From Sphingomonas sp. Root710 (lineage in GTDB: Bacteria; Pseudomonadota; Alphaproteobacteria; Sphingomonadales; Sphingomonadaceae), in NCBI RefSeq assembly GCF_001429065.1, contig NZ_LMIB01000016.1:366611-430610 (forward strand): a stretch of 64,000 nt of DNA, read 5' to 3'. This document shows positions 7,882 to 17,197 of the stretch, piece by piece. The notes beneath the pieces were generated by a model. It searched no databases and was not told where the DNA came from. It saw nothing but the letters and a program-made list of their open reading frames with translations. A program made the translations under genes and the position numbers. Within the stretch, counting starts at the first letter, position 1, and each line of letters starts with the position of its first letter.

Positions 7882-9195
7882 CTAAGCCGCGCCGATATCC
7901 TCCAGAAAGACGTTCAGGCGCCGTTGCAGCCGGTCGGCGCCGGTGCCGAGCGAGCGGGCAATGCTGATCATCGCCTCCGAGCCGGTGGCGGCGTCGCTGG
8001 CGGTGGCGCTGATGTCGGCGGCCTGGAGGCGGATATGGTCGTTGGCGTCGGCGGCGTCGCGCACCTTGGCGCTGATCCGCTGGCTCGCCGCGCCGTTGCG
8101 CGCCACCGCCTCGTCGATCGAGGAGGCGAGCCCGTCGAGGGTCGCCACCGCCGCTTCGATTCCGGCCTGGCCGGCGGCGACGCTGCCCACCCCGTTGCGG
8201 ACGTTCAGTATGCGCTGGGCGACCTGACCCGCGGCGTCGCGAGTCTGCTGGGCAAGCGCCTTCACTTCGGACGCCACCACCGCGAAGCCGCGGCCCGCCT
8301 CGCCCGCCCGCGCCGCCTCGATCGTCGCATTGAGCGCGAGCAGGTTGATGTGGCGCGCGATCCTGTCGATCGTCTCGACCACCTCGCCGATCTCGCGGGT
8401 GGTTTCCGAGAGCTGGCGGGCGCGGATGCCGCCATCCTCGATCAATTCGCCGACCCGCATGGTGGAGGCGCGCGCCTCGGCGACCTCGCGGCCTAGGATT
8501 TCGAGTTCGCCCGCGAGCTGATGCCCCTGCGCGGCGATGTCGCCCACATTGTCCGCCGCCTGGGTCGCCGCCGCCATGACCGACAGGCCCTTGGCCCCCG
8601 CCTCGCCCGCGCGCGCGCTCATGTCCTGCGCGGCATCCTGTAGCCGGGCGGAGGCGCTCGCGATCTCGTGCGACATCTGCGCAGCCTCGGCACGCATCGC
8701 TTGGGAGGCATCGGCGATCCGCCGCAGCCGCGCGGCGCGGCGCGCGCCCAGCACCGCTTCGCGATCGGCGGCCATGCGCAGCAGGGTGCGGCCATTGACC
8801 GCTCCGGCGAAGCGGCCCTGCCGGGTCAGGATCAGCGCTTCATAGCCCTGCCCCTGCGAGATCAGCGCGAAGAAATGGCCGAGTCCCGCATCGATCTCGG
8901 CGATCGGCAGCGGGCGGACGAAATCGTCGAGCTGGCGGTAGAGGCTGTCATTCTGGAGCAGCGCGTGGCCGAAGGGGTTGAGCAGCAGCGCGCGGATATC
9001 GCGTTCGAGCACCGCGCCGACCGGATGGCCCTCGGCATCGACCACCGGCAGCGCCTCGATCTCGGGCGTCGCGCGGAACAGCGCGATCGCCTCGCGCAGT
9101 TCGGCATCCTCGCGGATCGTCTGGGTCGTCAGCGCGCGGTCGGGCAGCGCGCCGTTCTGCAGATCGGGGACTATCGCGGCAAGGCTGGTCATCAT
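7882..9195 (-). CDS. Soluble methyl-accepting chemotaxis-type protein with N-terminal CBS pair
   Basis: 437 residues with no membrane helix. Residues about 20-150 form two CBS-like repeats ([20 protein letters not shown], then [21 protein letters not shown]). CBS pairs bind adenine nucleotides or similar ligands. From about 160 on it is the long coiled coil of a chemoreceptor. The conserved signalling hairpin is [27 protein letters not shown], shown here in name only by its [12 protein letters not shown] and [10 protein letters not shown] motifs. It should pass a cytoplasmic energy or ligand signal to CheA/CheW. No che genes are near it, so it would act on clusters encoded elsewhere. It may start at either of the two ATGs at 9195 or 9192. 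Confidence 0.88.
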   Translation of the reverse strand: MMTSLAAIVPDLQNGALPDRALTTQTIREDAELREAIALFRATPEIEALPVVDAEGHPVGAVLERDIRALLLNPFGHALLQNDSLYRQLDDFVRPLPIAEIDAGLGHFFALISQGQGYEALILTRQGRFAGAVNGRTLLRMAADREAVLGARRAARLRRIADASQAMRAEAAQMSHEIASASARLQDAAQDMSARAGEAGAKGLSVMAAATQAADNVGDIAAQGHQLAGELEILGREVAEARASTMRVGELIEDGGIRARQLSETTREIGEVVETIDRIARHINLLALNATIEAARAGEAGRGFAVVASEVKALAQQTRDAAGQVAQRILNVRNGVGSVAAGQAGIEAAVATLDGLASSIDEAVARNGAASQRISAKVRDAADANDHIRLQAADISATASDAATGSEAMISIARSLGTGADRLQRRLNVFLEDIGAA

Positions 9196-9288
9196 CGGCT
9201 CCTTACGGGTCCGATTAGACTTAAGGCGTAAACAGCCGGTAAGCCGGGTGTGACAACTCTATGAAAGTTCGATGAAAAATCTCTCTCC

Positions 9289-9437
9289 CTGCAGGGGAGA
9301 GGGGGGACCGCCGCGAAGCGGTGGTGGGTGAGGGCACGCGCCCTATCCGGCCGTTATACCGTGGATAGGGCGCGTGCCCTCACCTTCCCACTGGCTTCGC
9401 CAGCGGGCCCCTTCCTCTCCCAAATGGGAGAGGAGCT
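9289..9437. repeat. Long inverted repeat with 20-bp perfect core
   Basis: The core arms 9329-9348 and 9363-9382 are perfectly complementary over 20 bases, with a 14-base loop. Outer arms of the CTCTCCC/GGGAGAG type continue the pairing imperfectly. The element fills the space between yciB and the chemoreceptor gene. It has the look of a dispersed non-coding palindrome of family C (CTCCC..GGGAG hairpins) and not of a terminator. Confidence 0.85.
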
Positions 9438-9443
9438 TTTTGC

Positions 9444-10067
9444 TCACCCCTGCGGCGGCAGCGCCGCGTCCTCGGCCTTTTCGGCGTTGAGACCGTGCTT
9501 CATCAGCATCGGGACATTGGCGAAGGCGAACAGGATCGTCGCGGGCATCGCGCCCCACAGCTTGTAGCCGAGCCAGAATTCCATGCTGGTCGAGCGCCAC
9601 ACCGCCTCGTTCGCCACCGCCATCGCGACGAAGAACAGCGCCCAATTGCGGGTCAGCTTGGTCCAGCCGGTATCGGTGAGGCCGGGATAAGCCTGGCCCA
9701 GCACCAGCTTGAGCGTGGGGCGGTCGCTCCACAGGCCAAAGCCGAGGATTGCGGCGACCATCAGATAATAGACGGTCGGCTTCATCTTGATGAAGGTTGC
9801 GTCGTGCAGCCAGACGGTGAGCCCGCCGAACACCAGCACCATCGCGCCCGAGAACCATAGCATCGCCGATATCCGGCGTGTCGTGAGCCAGGAGGTGACG
9901 ATCGCGGCGAGGGTGGCGGCCATGAAGACGCCGGTCGACAGCACGATATTCTTGGTGAACCAGTAGACCGCGAGATAGACGAGCAGCGGCCCGAGGTCGA
10001 TCGCCAGCCGCATCGCCGGGCCGGGCTCGCGGGCCTTGTCGCCGGACTTCAACGCAACGTCACCCAT
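9444..10067 (-). CDS. yciB: Inner membrane-spanning protein YciB (septation protein A / IspZ)
   Basis: 207 residues with about five membrane helices. LAIDLGPLLVYLAVYWF at the start, then MKPTVYYLMVAAILGFGL and the late WTKLTRNWALFFVAMAVANE are the family blocks. YciB affects envelope integrity and division in enterobacteria. Its start codon overlaps the ftsY stop by one base (TAATG), so it is the last gene of the dapF-mtaB-ftsY-yciB chain, an order widely seen in alphaproteobacteria. The N-terminus has about 18 extra polar residues before the first helix. Confidence 0.93.
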   Translation of the reverse strand: MGDVALKSGDKAREPGPAMRLAIDLGPLLVYLAVYWFTKNIVLSTGVFMAATLAAIVTSWLTTRRISAMLWFSGAMVLVFGGLTVWLHDATFIKMKPTVYYLMVAAILGFGLWSDRPTLKLVLGQAYPGLTDTGWTKLTRNWALFFVAMAVANEAVWRSTSMEFWLGYKLWGAMPATILFAFANVPMLMKHGLNAEKAEDAALPPQG

Positions 10068-11002
10068 TATCTGCTGATCCTCTCCAGGCCCGCGATCGCG
10101 CGGGCCACTTCGGCGGGGTCGAAGGGCTTGAGGTCGTCGACCCCTTCGCCCAGCCCGATCGCATGCACAGGCATGCCATAACGCTCCGCCGCCGCGACCA
10201 GGACGCCGCCGCGCGCGGTGCCGTCCAGCTTGGTCATGATCAGGCCGGTCACGCCCGCCGTCTCCTTGAATATCTCTATCTGGCTTAACGCATTCTGTCC
10301 GGTCGTGGCGTCGAGCACCAGCAGCACGTCATGCGGCGCCGCCGGGTTCAACCGCCCGAGAACCTTCCTGATCTTCGCCAGCTCGTCCATCAGGCCAGTC
10401 TTGTTCTGCAAACGACCGGCGGTGTCGACGATCAGCACGTCGATGCCCTTCGCGGTGCCCTGCTTGACCCCTTCATAGACGAGGCCCGCCGCATCGCCGC
10501 CCTCGGCGCCGGTGATGATCGGCACGTCGACCCGCTCGGCCCAGACCTTGAGCTGGCCGATCGCGGCGGCGCGGAAGGTGTCCCCCGCGACGAGCATGAC
10601 CGCATAGTCCTGCTCCTTCAGCCAATGCGCGAGCTTGGCGATCGTCGTCGTCTTGCCCGATCCGTTGACGCCGATCACCAGGATCACCTGCGGACGCGGA
10701 AAGGCCTCGATCTCAAGCGGCTTGGCGACGGGGGCCAGCACCTTCTCGATCTCCTGCGCGACGATCTCGCGCAGCGCGCGTTCGTCGAGCCCCTTCTCGA
10801 ACATCTCGCCCTTCAGCCGCTCGCGGATGCGGCCCGCGGTGACGGGGCCGAGGTCCGACGCGATCAGCGCCTCCTCGATCTCGTCGAGCGTCTGTGCGTC
10901 GAGCGCGGCCTTGCCGAACAGGCCGGTGAGATTCTCGCCCAGCTTGTCGGATGTCTTGCGGAAGCCGCCGAACAATTTGTCGCGCCAGCTCGTCTCGCTC
11001 AT
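10067..11002 (-). CDS. ftsY: Signal recognition particle receptor FtsY
   Basis: 311 residues from ATG 11000-11002 (MSETSWRDKLFGGF). FtsY docks the SRP-ribosome complex at the membrane and hydrolyses GTP together with Ffh. The short N-terminal part is followed by the four-helix N domain and the GTPase G domain: P-loop GVNGSGKTTTIAKLA, DTFRAAA, VDTAGRLQNKTGLM, TKLDGTARGG and the GLGEGVDDLKPFD end. The acidic A domain of E. coli FtsY is nearly absent, as is usual in alphaproteobacteria. Its start overlaps the mtaB stop (ATGA). Confidence 0.97.
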   Translation of the reverse strand: MSETSWRDKLFGGFRKTSDKLGENLTGLFGKAALDAQTLDEIEEALIASDLGPVTAGRIRERLKGEMFEKGLDERALREIVAQEIEKVLAPVAKPLEIEAFPRPQVILVIGVNGSGKTTTIAKLAHWLKEQDYAVMLVAGDTFRAAAIGQLKVWAERVDVPIITGAEGGDAAGLVYEGVKQGTAKGIDVLIVDTAGRLQNKTGLMDELAKIRKVLGRLNPAAPHDVLLVLDATTGQNALSQIEIFKETAGVTGLIMTKLDGTARGGVLVAAAERYGMPVHAIGLGEGVDDLKPFDPAEVARAIAGLERISR

Positions 11003-12258
11003 GCGGTCATGCCTGTTGCTGTTCCCTTGAGGCCATCGCCATCGAGGCCGGTAATGGTGGTGGTGACGATCCGCCCGGGTTCGGGCGCGGCACCGTCGAA
11101 ACGCACATGCGCGAAATTCGCCGCATGGCCGCCGCCGCCGCGTTCGGCCAGCACCTCCTGGCGGCTGCCGACCAGGGTCGAGAGCCAAGCTGCGCGCCGT
11201 GCGGCCGCGCGCTCACGCAGGTGCGCGGCGCGGCGGCGGATGGTCGCCTTGTCGAGCTGCGGCATCCGCGCGGCGGGGGTGCCCGCGCGCGGCGAATAGG
11301 GAAAGACATGGCCGAAGACGATGTCGCAATCGTCGATCAGCGCGGCGCTGTTCGCGGCCATCGCCTCGTCCTCGGTCGGGAAACCGGCGATCAGGTCCGC
11401 GCCGATCGCGATATCGGGCCGGGCGGCCTTGAGGCGTTCGACCATCGCCACGGCATCCGCCCGGCTGTGGCGGCGCTTCATCCGCTTGAGGATCATGTCG
11501 TCGCCGGCCTGTAGCGACAGATGGAGGTGCGGCATGATCCGTGCCTCCTGGGTCAGCAGCGCGAAGAGGCGATCGTCGATTTCGACCGAATCGAGCGACG
11601 ACAGGCGCAGCCGCTTCAGTCCGGGGACATGCGCCAATATGCGCTCTACCAACATGCCCAGGGTCGGCGCACCGGGAAGGTCGGGGCCGTAGCTGGTCAG
11701 GTCGACCCCGGTCAGCACCACCTCGGCATGGCCCTGGTCGACCAGCGTCCGGATACGGTCGATCACCAGTCCGGCGGGGACCGAGCGGCTGTTGCCCCGG
11801 CCATAGGGGATCACGCAGAAGGTGCAGCGGTGGTCGCAGCCATTCTGCACCTCGACGAAGGCGCGGGCATGATCGGTGAAGGCGGCGGCCATGTGCGGCG
11901 CGGTCTCGCGGACGGCCATGATATCGGAGACATGGATGTCAGCGGTCTGCCCCGCCGCGAAGCCGAACAGATCGGCGCGGCCCTTGTCGGCATTGCCGAT
12001 CACCCGCGCCACCTCGGGCATCGCCGCGAAGGTGCCGGGCTCGGTCTGCGCGGCGCAGCCGGTGACGACGATGCGGGCATCGGGGCGGCGGCGCGCGGCC
12101 TGGCGGATCGCCTTGCGCGCCTGCTTGACCGCCTCGGCGGTGACCGCACAGCTGTTGACGATGATCAGGTCGCCGGCCTCGCGGGCGAGGTCGCGCATCG
12201 CTTCGCTCTCGGCGATGTTGAGCCGGCAGCCGAGGGTGATCAGCTCGGGGCCGCTCAT
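10999..12258 (-). CDS. mtaB: tRNA t6A37 methylthiotransferase MtaB
   Basis: 419 residues from ATG 12256-12258 (MSGPELITLGCRLN). It adds a methylthio group to t6A37 of tRNAs that read ANN codons, using two Fe-S clusters and S-adenosylmethionine. The three N-terminal cluster cysteines are C11, C37 and C68. The radical-SAM motif is C141-DHR-C145-TF-C148. LSSLDSVEIDD, LHLSLQAGDD and DLIAGFPTE are typical of the methylthiotransferase family. The C-terminal TRAM region is short but present. It overlaps dapF upstream and ftsY downstream by four bases each, so translation of the three is coupled. Confidence 0.95.
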   Translation of the reverse strand: MSGPELITLGCRLNIAESEAMRDLAREAGDLIIVNSCAVTAEAVKQARKAIRQAARRRPDARIVVTGCAAQTEPGTFAAMPEVARVIGNADKGRADLFGFAAGQTADIHVSDIMAVRETAPHMAAAFTDHARAFVEVQNGCDHRCTFCVIPYGRGNSRSVPAGLVIDRIRTLVDQGHAEVVLTGVDLTSYGPDLPGAPTLGMLVERILAHVPGLKRLRLSSLDSVEIDDRLFALLTQEARIMPHLHLSLQAGDDMILKRMKRRHSRADAVAMVERLKAARPDIAIGADLIAGFPTEDEAMAANSAALIDDCDIVFGHVFPYSPRAGTPAARMPQLDKATIRRRAAHLRERAAARRAAWLSTLVGSRQEVLAERGGGGHAANFAHVRFDGAAPEPGRIVTTTITGLDGDGLKGTATGMTA

Positions 12259-13061
12259 CCGAAGCTGCCCAGCTCCGCTTCCGCCGTGAAGACATGGGTG
12301 GCGGGCCCCGCCATGCTGATGCGATCGCCCGGGCCCCAGCCGATCACCAGCGGGCCGCCCGGCAGGGTGACCGTGACCGGCGAATCGACCAGCCCGGCGC
12401 GGATCGCCGAGACGGCGGTCGCGCAGGCGCCGGTGCCGCAGGCGTCGGTCAGCCCGACACCGCGCTCCCAGACGCGCAGGCGGATGTTGGCACGGTCGTC
12501 GACCGTCGCGACATTGACGTTCACGCGGGCGGGAAAGAGCGGATCGGTCTCGATCAGCGGGCCCAGCCGGTCGAGCTCGACCGCGTCGGTATCGGGCACG
12601 AAGAAGATGACATGCGGGTTGCCGACATTGGCGGCCGTCGGCGTTGTGAGATCCTCCCAGCCGACCGGCATCGACCGGGTGTCCATCGCATAGGCGAGCG
12701 GTATGGCGTCCCAGTCGAATCGCGGGGCTTCGAGCTCGACGGTGACCCGATCGCCCACGCTGGTGCCGCTGAGCATGCCGCCGAGCGATTCGATCATAGC
12801 GTCGCCGCCGAGCAGGCTGACGACGCAGCGGGTGGCGTTGCCGCACGCCTCGACCTCGCCGCCGTCGGCGTTGAAGATCCGCATCCGCGCATCGGCAATG
12901 GCAGAGGGTTCGAGCAGGATCAGCTGGTCGCAGCCGATCCCGGTCTTGCGGTCCGCCATGGCGCGCGCGCGCGCCTCGGTCATCTCGACCGGCTGCTCGC
13001 GCGCATCGATTACCACGAAGTCGTTGCCGAGACCGTGCATCTTGTGAAAACGGACCATCAT
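12255..13061 (-). CDS. dapF: Diaminopimelate epimerase
   Basis: 268 residues. It converts LL- to meso-diaminopimelate, the precursor of lysine and of peptidoglycan crosslinks. Active-site cysteines are C73 (EACGNATR) and C208 (DACGTGACAT), and the start FHKMHGLGNDFVVID is invariant in the family. It may start at either of two consecutive ATGs (13061 or 13058). It is the first gene of the overlapping dapF-mtaB-ftsY-yciB chain. 67 bases upstream lies the GGDEF-EAL gene, separated by a small hairpin. Confidence 0.97.
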   Translation of the reverse strand: MMVRFHKMHGLGNDFVVIDAREQPVEMTEARARAMADRKTGIGCDQLILLEPSAIADARMRIFNADGGEVEACGNATRCVVSLLGGDAMIESLGGMLSGTSVGDRVTVELEAPRFDWDAIPLAYAMDTRSMPVGWEDLTTPTAANVGNPHVIFFVPDTDAVELDRLGPLIETDPLFPARVNVNVATVDDRANIRLRVWERGVGLTDACGTGACATAVSAIRAGLVDSPVTVTLPGGPLVIGWGPGDRISMAGPATHVFTAEAELGSFG

Positions 13062-13101
13062 TGCCCGCGCGACTTAGGGATTTGGGGGCTGGAAGTCCAC
13101 T

Positions 13102-13124
13102 ATCCTCCCCGGCACGGGGAGGAT
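13102..13124. repeat. Small CTCCCC/GGGGAG hairpin (family C)
   Basis: Perfect 9-bp stem ATCCTCCCC/GGGGAGGAT with a five-base loop, in the gap between dapF and the GGDEF-EAL gene. There is no T run. The stem sequence recurs in the elements at 51947 and 53598. Confidence 0.75.
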
Positions 13125-13128
13125 CAGG

Positions 13129-14772
13129 TCAGGCGCGTTTGCGGCGGCCCTGCCGGATCGACACCGTCTCGCCGGCCACCGCGCTGGGCGAGGCGGCGAT
13201 CAGCAGGCCGCGTTCGGCGAGCAGCGCGCGGGTCGAGCGGGCGGGCGCGGCGCGCCCGAAATGCCAGCCCTGGCCGGTCGCGCAGCCATAGGCCCGCAAC
13301 ATCGCCAATATCTCATCATTCTCGATGCCTTCGGCCATCGCCGCGACGCCCAGGCTGTCGGCGAGCGAGACGATCATCCGCACCAGCGCGGCGGCGTCGG
13401 CATCGGCCGCCATCCGCGTCACGAAGCTGCGGTCGACCTTGATCCGGTCGAGCGGGAGCGCGCGCAGATGGGTCAGGCTCGAATAACCGGTGCCGAAATC
13501 GTCGAGGGCGATGCGAATGCCCTGATTCTTGAGGCTCGAAATGATTGCGCTGGCAAAGCCGAGATTCTCGAACAAGGCCGCCTCGGTGATCTCCACCTCC
13601 AGCCGTTCTGCGGGGAAATTCATCTCGGTCAACAGCTTGACGATCTTCTGGGCGAGCCAGGGATCGCGCATCTGGCTCGGGCTGATGTTGACCGCGAGCA
13701 GCAGGCGCGGGTCCCAGTGCCGGGCCTCCTCGATCGCGCTGCGCATCACCGACATCGACAATTCGCCGATCAGGCCCGATTCCTCGGCGACGGGGATGAA
13801 GCGCGCGGGTTCGATCACGCCATGGTCGGGATGTTCCCAGCGGGCGAGCAGCTCGAAGCCGATCAGCGCGCCGCTGGCGAGATCGACCTGCTGTTCGAAC
13901 CAGGGGACGATCTGGCCGCTGGGGATGCCGGCGCGCAGGCCGAGTTCGACCTCGTTGCGCAGTTCGAGCTCGCGCTCCATCGTCGCGTCGAACCACAGCC
14001 GCTGGTTCCGCCCGGCGCGCTTGGCGGCGTAGAGGGCGATATCCGACCGGCGCATCAGCGTGTCGATCGTCCGGCAACCGGCCTCGGTACGGGCGATGCC
14101 CATCGACGCGCCGATATGCGCCTCCACTCCGGCGATCAGGAAGGGCTGCGCCATCCGCGCGATGATCGCGTCGGCGACGCTGTCGACCGATGCGGGCTGG
14201 GCCGGATCGAAGGGAAAGGCGCAGGCGAATTCGTCGCCGCCCAGCCGGGCCGCAACGGCGGAGGCCGGCAGCGGCGCGGTGATCGCGGCGGAGGCGGCGC
14301 GGAGCAGCTGGTCCCCGGCGATATGGCCGTGGAGATCGTTGACCGACTTGAAATGGTCGAGGTCGATCAGGAACATCGCGATCGCGCGATCATGCTTCAG
14401 CGCGGCGTCGATCAGCCGGGCGCCGCCGTCGCCGAGCGCGCGGCGGTTGAGCAGGCCGGTCAGCGGATCGCTGGTCGCCAGTTCGCTGGCGCGCGCCTCG
14501 GCGGCACGGCGAAGCGACACTTCCTGCTTGAGCGCGCGGAAACGCCGCCAGCCGAGCAGCGACAGCGCGACGTTGAGCAGCAGCACAGAGACGAGGAGAT
14601 TGTCGCTGATCGACAGGCCGCCGTTGATCGAGCGATAGACCGACTTCACCACCGTCCAGCCCGAGGCGATCACCAGCAGGGTGGCGGCGATGCTGATCCC
14701 GGCGGTGAGCAGGTCACGGCGATCGTCGGGCGTGCCCGTGGAGGCGCCCTCCATGATCGACCTGCCCTCCAT
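13129..14772 (-). CDS. Diguanylate cyclase/phosphodiesterase with two membrane helices
   Basis: 547 residues. Two membrane helices lie at about 25-46 and 57-75, with no large periplasmic loop between them. A GGDEF domain follows (DPLTGLLNRRALGD, active-site RLGGDEFAC). The EAL domain holds the ExLxR motif as FELLARWEHP, NISPSQ, EITE, DDFGTGYSSL, KVDRSFV and AEGIE, so the residues that bind metal and substrate are present. Both cyclic-di-GMP synthesis and breakdown are possible. The RxxD inhibitory site was not checked. The PilZ gene at 37.9 kb in the same window is a possible c-di-GMP reader. Confidence 0.92.
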   Translation of the reverse strand: MEGRSIMEGASTGTPDDRRDLLTAGISIAATLLVIASGWTVVKSVYRSINGGLSISDNLLVSVLLLNVALSLLGWRRFRALKQEVSLRRAAEARASELATSDPLTGLLNRRALGDGGARLIDAALKHDRAIAMFLIDLDHFKSVNDLHGHIAGDQLLRAASAAITAPLPASAVAARLGGDEFACAFPFDPAQPASVDSVADAIIARMAQPFLIAGVEAHIGASMGIARTEAGCRTIDTLMRRSDIALYAAKRAGRNQRLWFDATMERELELRNEVELGLRAGIPSGQIVPWFEQQVDLASGALIGFELLARWEHPDHGVIEPARFIPVAEESGLIGELSMSVMRSAIEEARHWDPRLLLAVNISPSQMRDPWLAQKIVKLLTEMNFPAERLEVEITEAALFENLGFASAIISSLKNQGIRIALDDFGTGYSSLTHLRALPLDRIKVDRSFVTRMAADADAAALVRMIVSLADSLGVAAMAEGIENDEILAMLRAYGCATGQGWHFGRAAPARSTRALLAERGLLIAASPSAVAGETVSIRQGRRKRA

Positions 14773-14903
14773 TGCCTTCTCCGGTGCTTCAGCGAGCGGG
14801 CAATCTAGGGGGTTGAGGTTGCCAACTGTTTAATGGCACACCCTTACGCAATCGATTTTAGGCGGAATTTAGCGCCATTTTCGATCGAGTTGGGCGCTAG
14901 CCG

Positions 14904-15146
14904 TCACGCTTCTTCCTCGAAGGTGACGGCGACATCGGCATTTGCCGACAGGCGGACCGCTTCACCCTCGACGGCGGCGACAAGCCCGCCCGCAATATAA
15001 TGATGGTGGCCCTTATGCTGGCCTTCGCCCGCATCGGCCTTGGTCAGCTTGATGCGGCCGCCTTCGACGGCGTCGACGGTGCCGACATGGACGCCATCGG
15101 CGCCGATGACGTCCATATGCTCACGGATGTTCGAAAGATCGGCCAT
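14904..15146 (-). CDS. DUF2171 family protein
   Basis: About 80 residues from the second of two adjacent ATGs (start MADLSNIREHMDVIG). DVIGADGVHVGTVDAVEGGRIKL, then a histidine-rich linker and HYIAGGLVAAVEG, match the DUF2171/PRC-barrel-like small proteins that are common in sphingomonads and rhizobia. They carry no known catalytic site. The gene is monocistronic and divergent from aceA, sharing a roughly 200-base control region. Confidence 0.8.
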   Translation of the reverse strand: MADLSNIREHMDVIGADGVHVGTVDAVEGGRIKLTKADAGEGQHKGHHHYIAGGLVAAVEGEAVRLSANADVAVTFEEEA

Positions 15147-15206
15147 CATAGTCTCCTTAGCTGTCCGGGCCGAACGCATGAGCGACCGAGAAGCCCCATC
15201 GAGATT

Positions 15207-15223
15207 TTGTAAACTTCTTACAA
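15207..15223. promoter_or_regulatory. Inverted repeat in the aceA upstream region
   Basis: TTGTAA-N5-TTACAA is a perfect inverted repeat that also contains AACTT-N5-AAGTT shifted by half a site. It lies 125-141 bases before the aceA start and 60-77 bases before the DUF2171 start. It could be an operator for the acetate/glyoxylate regulator. Confidence 0.45.
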
Positions 15224-15347
15224 GTTTGCATGATCTGTGATGCTATGGTTGACCGCTCGACCTTCTTTTCAGGCCGAGAGGGGCTGACATTCCAGCGTTT
15301 AAGGCGCTTTCCCGACTCATCAATTTGTCGAGTCAGGGAATCGTGTC

Positions 15348-16946
15348 ATGACGAGCTATCAAGACCATATCGGCCAGACCAGCCAGCTGATCCGCAGCTA
15401 TAACGGCACCTGGGACGGGATAGACGCCGAGTCGGTCGCGCGCATGCGCCTCCAGAACCGGTTCCAGACCGGCCTCGACATCGCGCGCTACACCGCCGCG
15501 GTCATGCGTAAGGACATGGCGGCCTATGACGCCGATCCGTCGCAGTACACCCAGTCGCTCGGCTGCTGGCACGGCTTCATCGGCCAGCAGAAGATGATCT
15601 CGATCAAGAAGCATTTCGGATCGACCAAGCGCCGTTACCTCTATCTCTCGGGCTGGATGGTCGCCGCGCTGCGCTCCGAATTCGGTCCGCTGCCCGACCA
15701 GTCGATGCACGAGAAGACCAGCGTTCCGGCGCTGATCGAGGAGCTCTACACCTTCCTGCGCCAGGCCGACGCCCGCGAGCTGGGCATGATGTTCCGCGAA
15801 CTCGACAAGGCGCGCGAGACCGGGAACCAGGTCGAGGAGCAGCGCCTGCTCCACGCGATCGACAATTATGAGACGCATGTCGTGCCGATCATCGCCGACA
15901 TCGACGCGGGCTTCGGCAATGCCGAGGCGACCTATCTGCTCGCCAAGAAGATGATCGAGGCCGGCGCCTGCGCGCTGCAGATCGAGAACCAGGTGTCCGA
16001 CGAGAAGCAGTGCGGCCACCAGGACGGCAAGGTCACCGTGCCGCACGAGGACTTCCTCGCCAAGGTCCGCGCCTGCCGCTACGCCTTCCTCGAGCTGGGC
16101 GTCGAGGACGGCATCATCGTCACCCGCACCGACTCGCTCGGCGCGGGCCTGACCAAGCAGATCGCCTTCTCGAAGGAGCCGGGCGACATCGGCGACCAGT
16201 ATAACAGCTTCCTCGACTGCGAAGAGATCACCGACCTGTCGACCGTCAATGGCGACGTGATCATCAACCGCGACGGCAAGCTGATGCGCCCGAAGCGTCT
16301 TCCCTCGAACCTGTTCCAGTTCCGCGAAGGCACCGGCGCGGACCGTTGCGTGCTCGACTGCATCACCTCGCTCCAGCATGGCGCGGACCTGCTGTGGATC
16401 GAGACCGAGAAGCCGCATATCGAGCAGATCGCGTCGATGGTCGACAAGATCCGCGAAGTGATCCCTAATGCCAAGCTGGTCTACAACAACTCGCCGTCGT
16501 TCAACTGGACGCTCAACTTCCGCCAGCAGGTGTTCGACGCCTGGGCCGAAGCCGGCAAGGACGTGTCGGCCTATGACCGCGCCAAGCTGATGAGCGTCGA
16601 TTATGACGGCACCGAACTGGGTCAGGAAGCCGATGAGAAGATCCGTACCTTCCAGCGCGACGCCGCCAAGCGCGCGGGCATCTTCCATCACCTGATCACC
16701 CTGCCGACCTATCACACCGCGGCACTGTCGACCGACAACCTCGCCAAGGAATATTTCGGCGAGGCCGGCATGCTCGGCTATGTTCAGGGCGTGCAGCGCC
16801 AGGAGATCCGCCAGGGCATCGCCTGCGTGAAGCACCAGAACATGTCGGGTTCGGACATCGGCGACGACCACAAGGAATATTTCGCCGGCGAGGCCGCGCT
16901 GAAGGCGGGCGGCGTCCACAACACGATGAACCAGTTCGCGGCATAA
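15348..16946 (+). CDS. aceA: Isocitrate lyase, long form
   Basis: 532 residues. It splits isocitrate into glyoxylate and succinate, the first step of the glyoxylate shunt for growth on acetate and fatty acids. The catalytic cysteine is C222 in EKQCGHQDGK (KKCGH in E. coli; the second lysine is glutamine here, as in other long-form enzymes). DIDAGFGNAEATYLL binds the metal, and YNNSPSFNW is the substrate-binding loop. The length fits the 530-residue class known from Pseudomonas and many alphaproteobacteria. There is a strong terminator just downstream, and no malate synthase is in the window. Confidence 0.97.
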   Translation: MTSYQDHIGQTSQLIRSYNGTWDGIDAESVARMRLQNRFQTGLDIARYTAAVMRKDMAAYDADPSQYTQSLGCWHGFIGQQKMISIKKHFGSTKRRYLYLSGWMVAALRSEFGPLPDQSMHEKTSVPALIEELYTFLRQADARELGMMFRELDKARETGNQVEEQRLLHAIDNYETHVVPIIADIDAGFGNAEATYLLAKKMIEAGACALQIENQVSDEKQCGHQDGKVTVPHEDFLAKVRACRYAFLELGVEDGIIVTRTDSLGAGLTKQIAFSKEPGDIGDQYNSFLDCEEITDLSTVNGDVIINRDGKLMRPKRLPSNLFQFREGTGADRCVLDCITSLQHGADLLWIETEKPHIEQIASMVDKIREVIPNAKLVYNNSPSFNWTLNFRQQVFDAWAEAGKDVSAYDRAKLMSVDYDGTELGQEADEKIRTFQRDAAKRAGIFHHLITLPTYHTAALSTDNLAKEYFGEAGMLGYVQGVQRQEIRQGIACVKHQNMSGSDIGDDHKEYFAGEAALKAGGVHNTMNQFAA

Positions 16947-16981
16947 GCGCACGGTTCAGTCCTCTCATGGAGAGGATCGGG

Positions 16982-17018
16982 AAGGCCCGGGGCGAAAGCT
17001 CCGGGCCTTTTCTTTTTG
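16982..17018 (+). terminator. Rho-independent terminator of aceA
   Basis: The stem GGCCCGGGGC/GCTCCGGGCC closes on a GAAA tetraloop and is followed directly by TTTTCTTTTT. It lies about 36 bases past the aceA stop. Confidence 0.93.
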
Positions 17019-17040
17019 GCTGCGGCCCCACACCCAACAC

Positions 17041-17171
17041 CGTCATGCTGAACTTGTTTCAGCATCCACCAAGACGCTGGGGACGAACCTTCAGGCCCGT
17101 GCTCACCGGCTGCCAAACACTTCGGGTTCGCCCCTGCCGCCCGGTGGATGCTGAAACAAGTTCAGCATGAC
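17041..17171. repeat. Intergenic hairpin repeat, family A copy 3
   Basis: Inverted arms at 17041-17067 and 17145-17171, both of the ATGC..GCAT type, with the CCGCCCGGTGGATGC flank. It sits between the aceA terminator and the convergent ygfZ gene, the usual place for such elements. Confidence 0.9.
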
Positions 17172-17197
17172 AATGTGAGAGGGGAGGAGGGTAGGCC

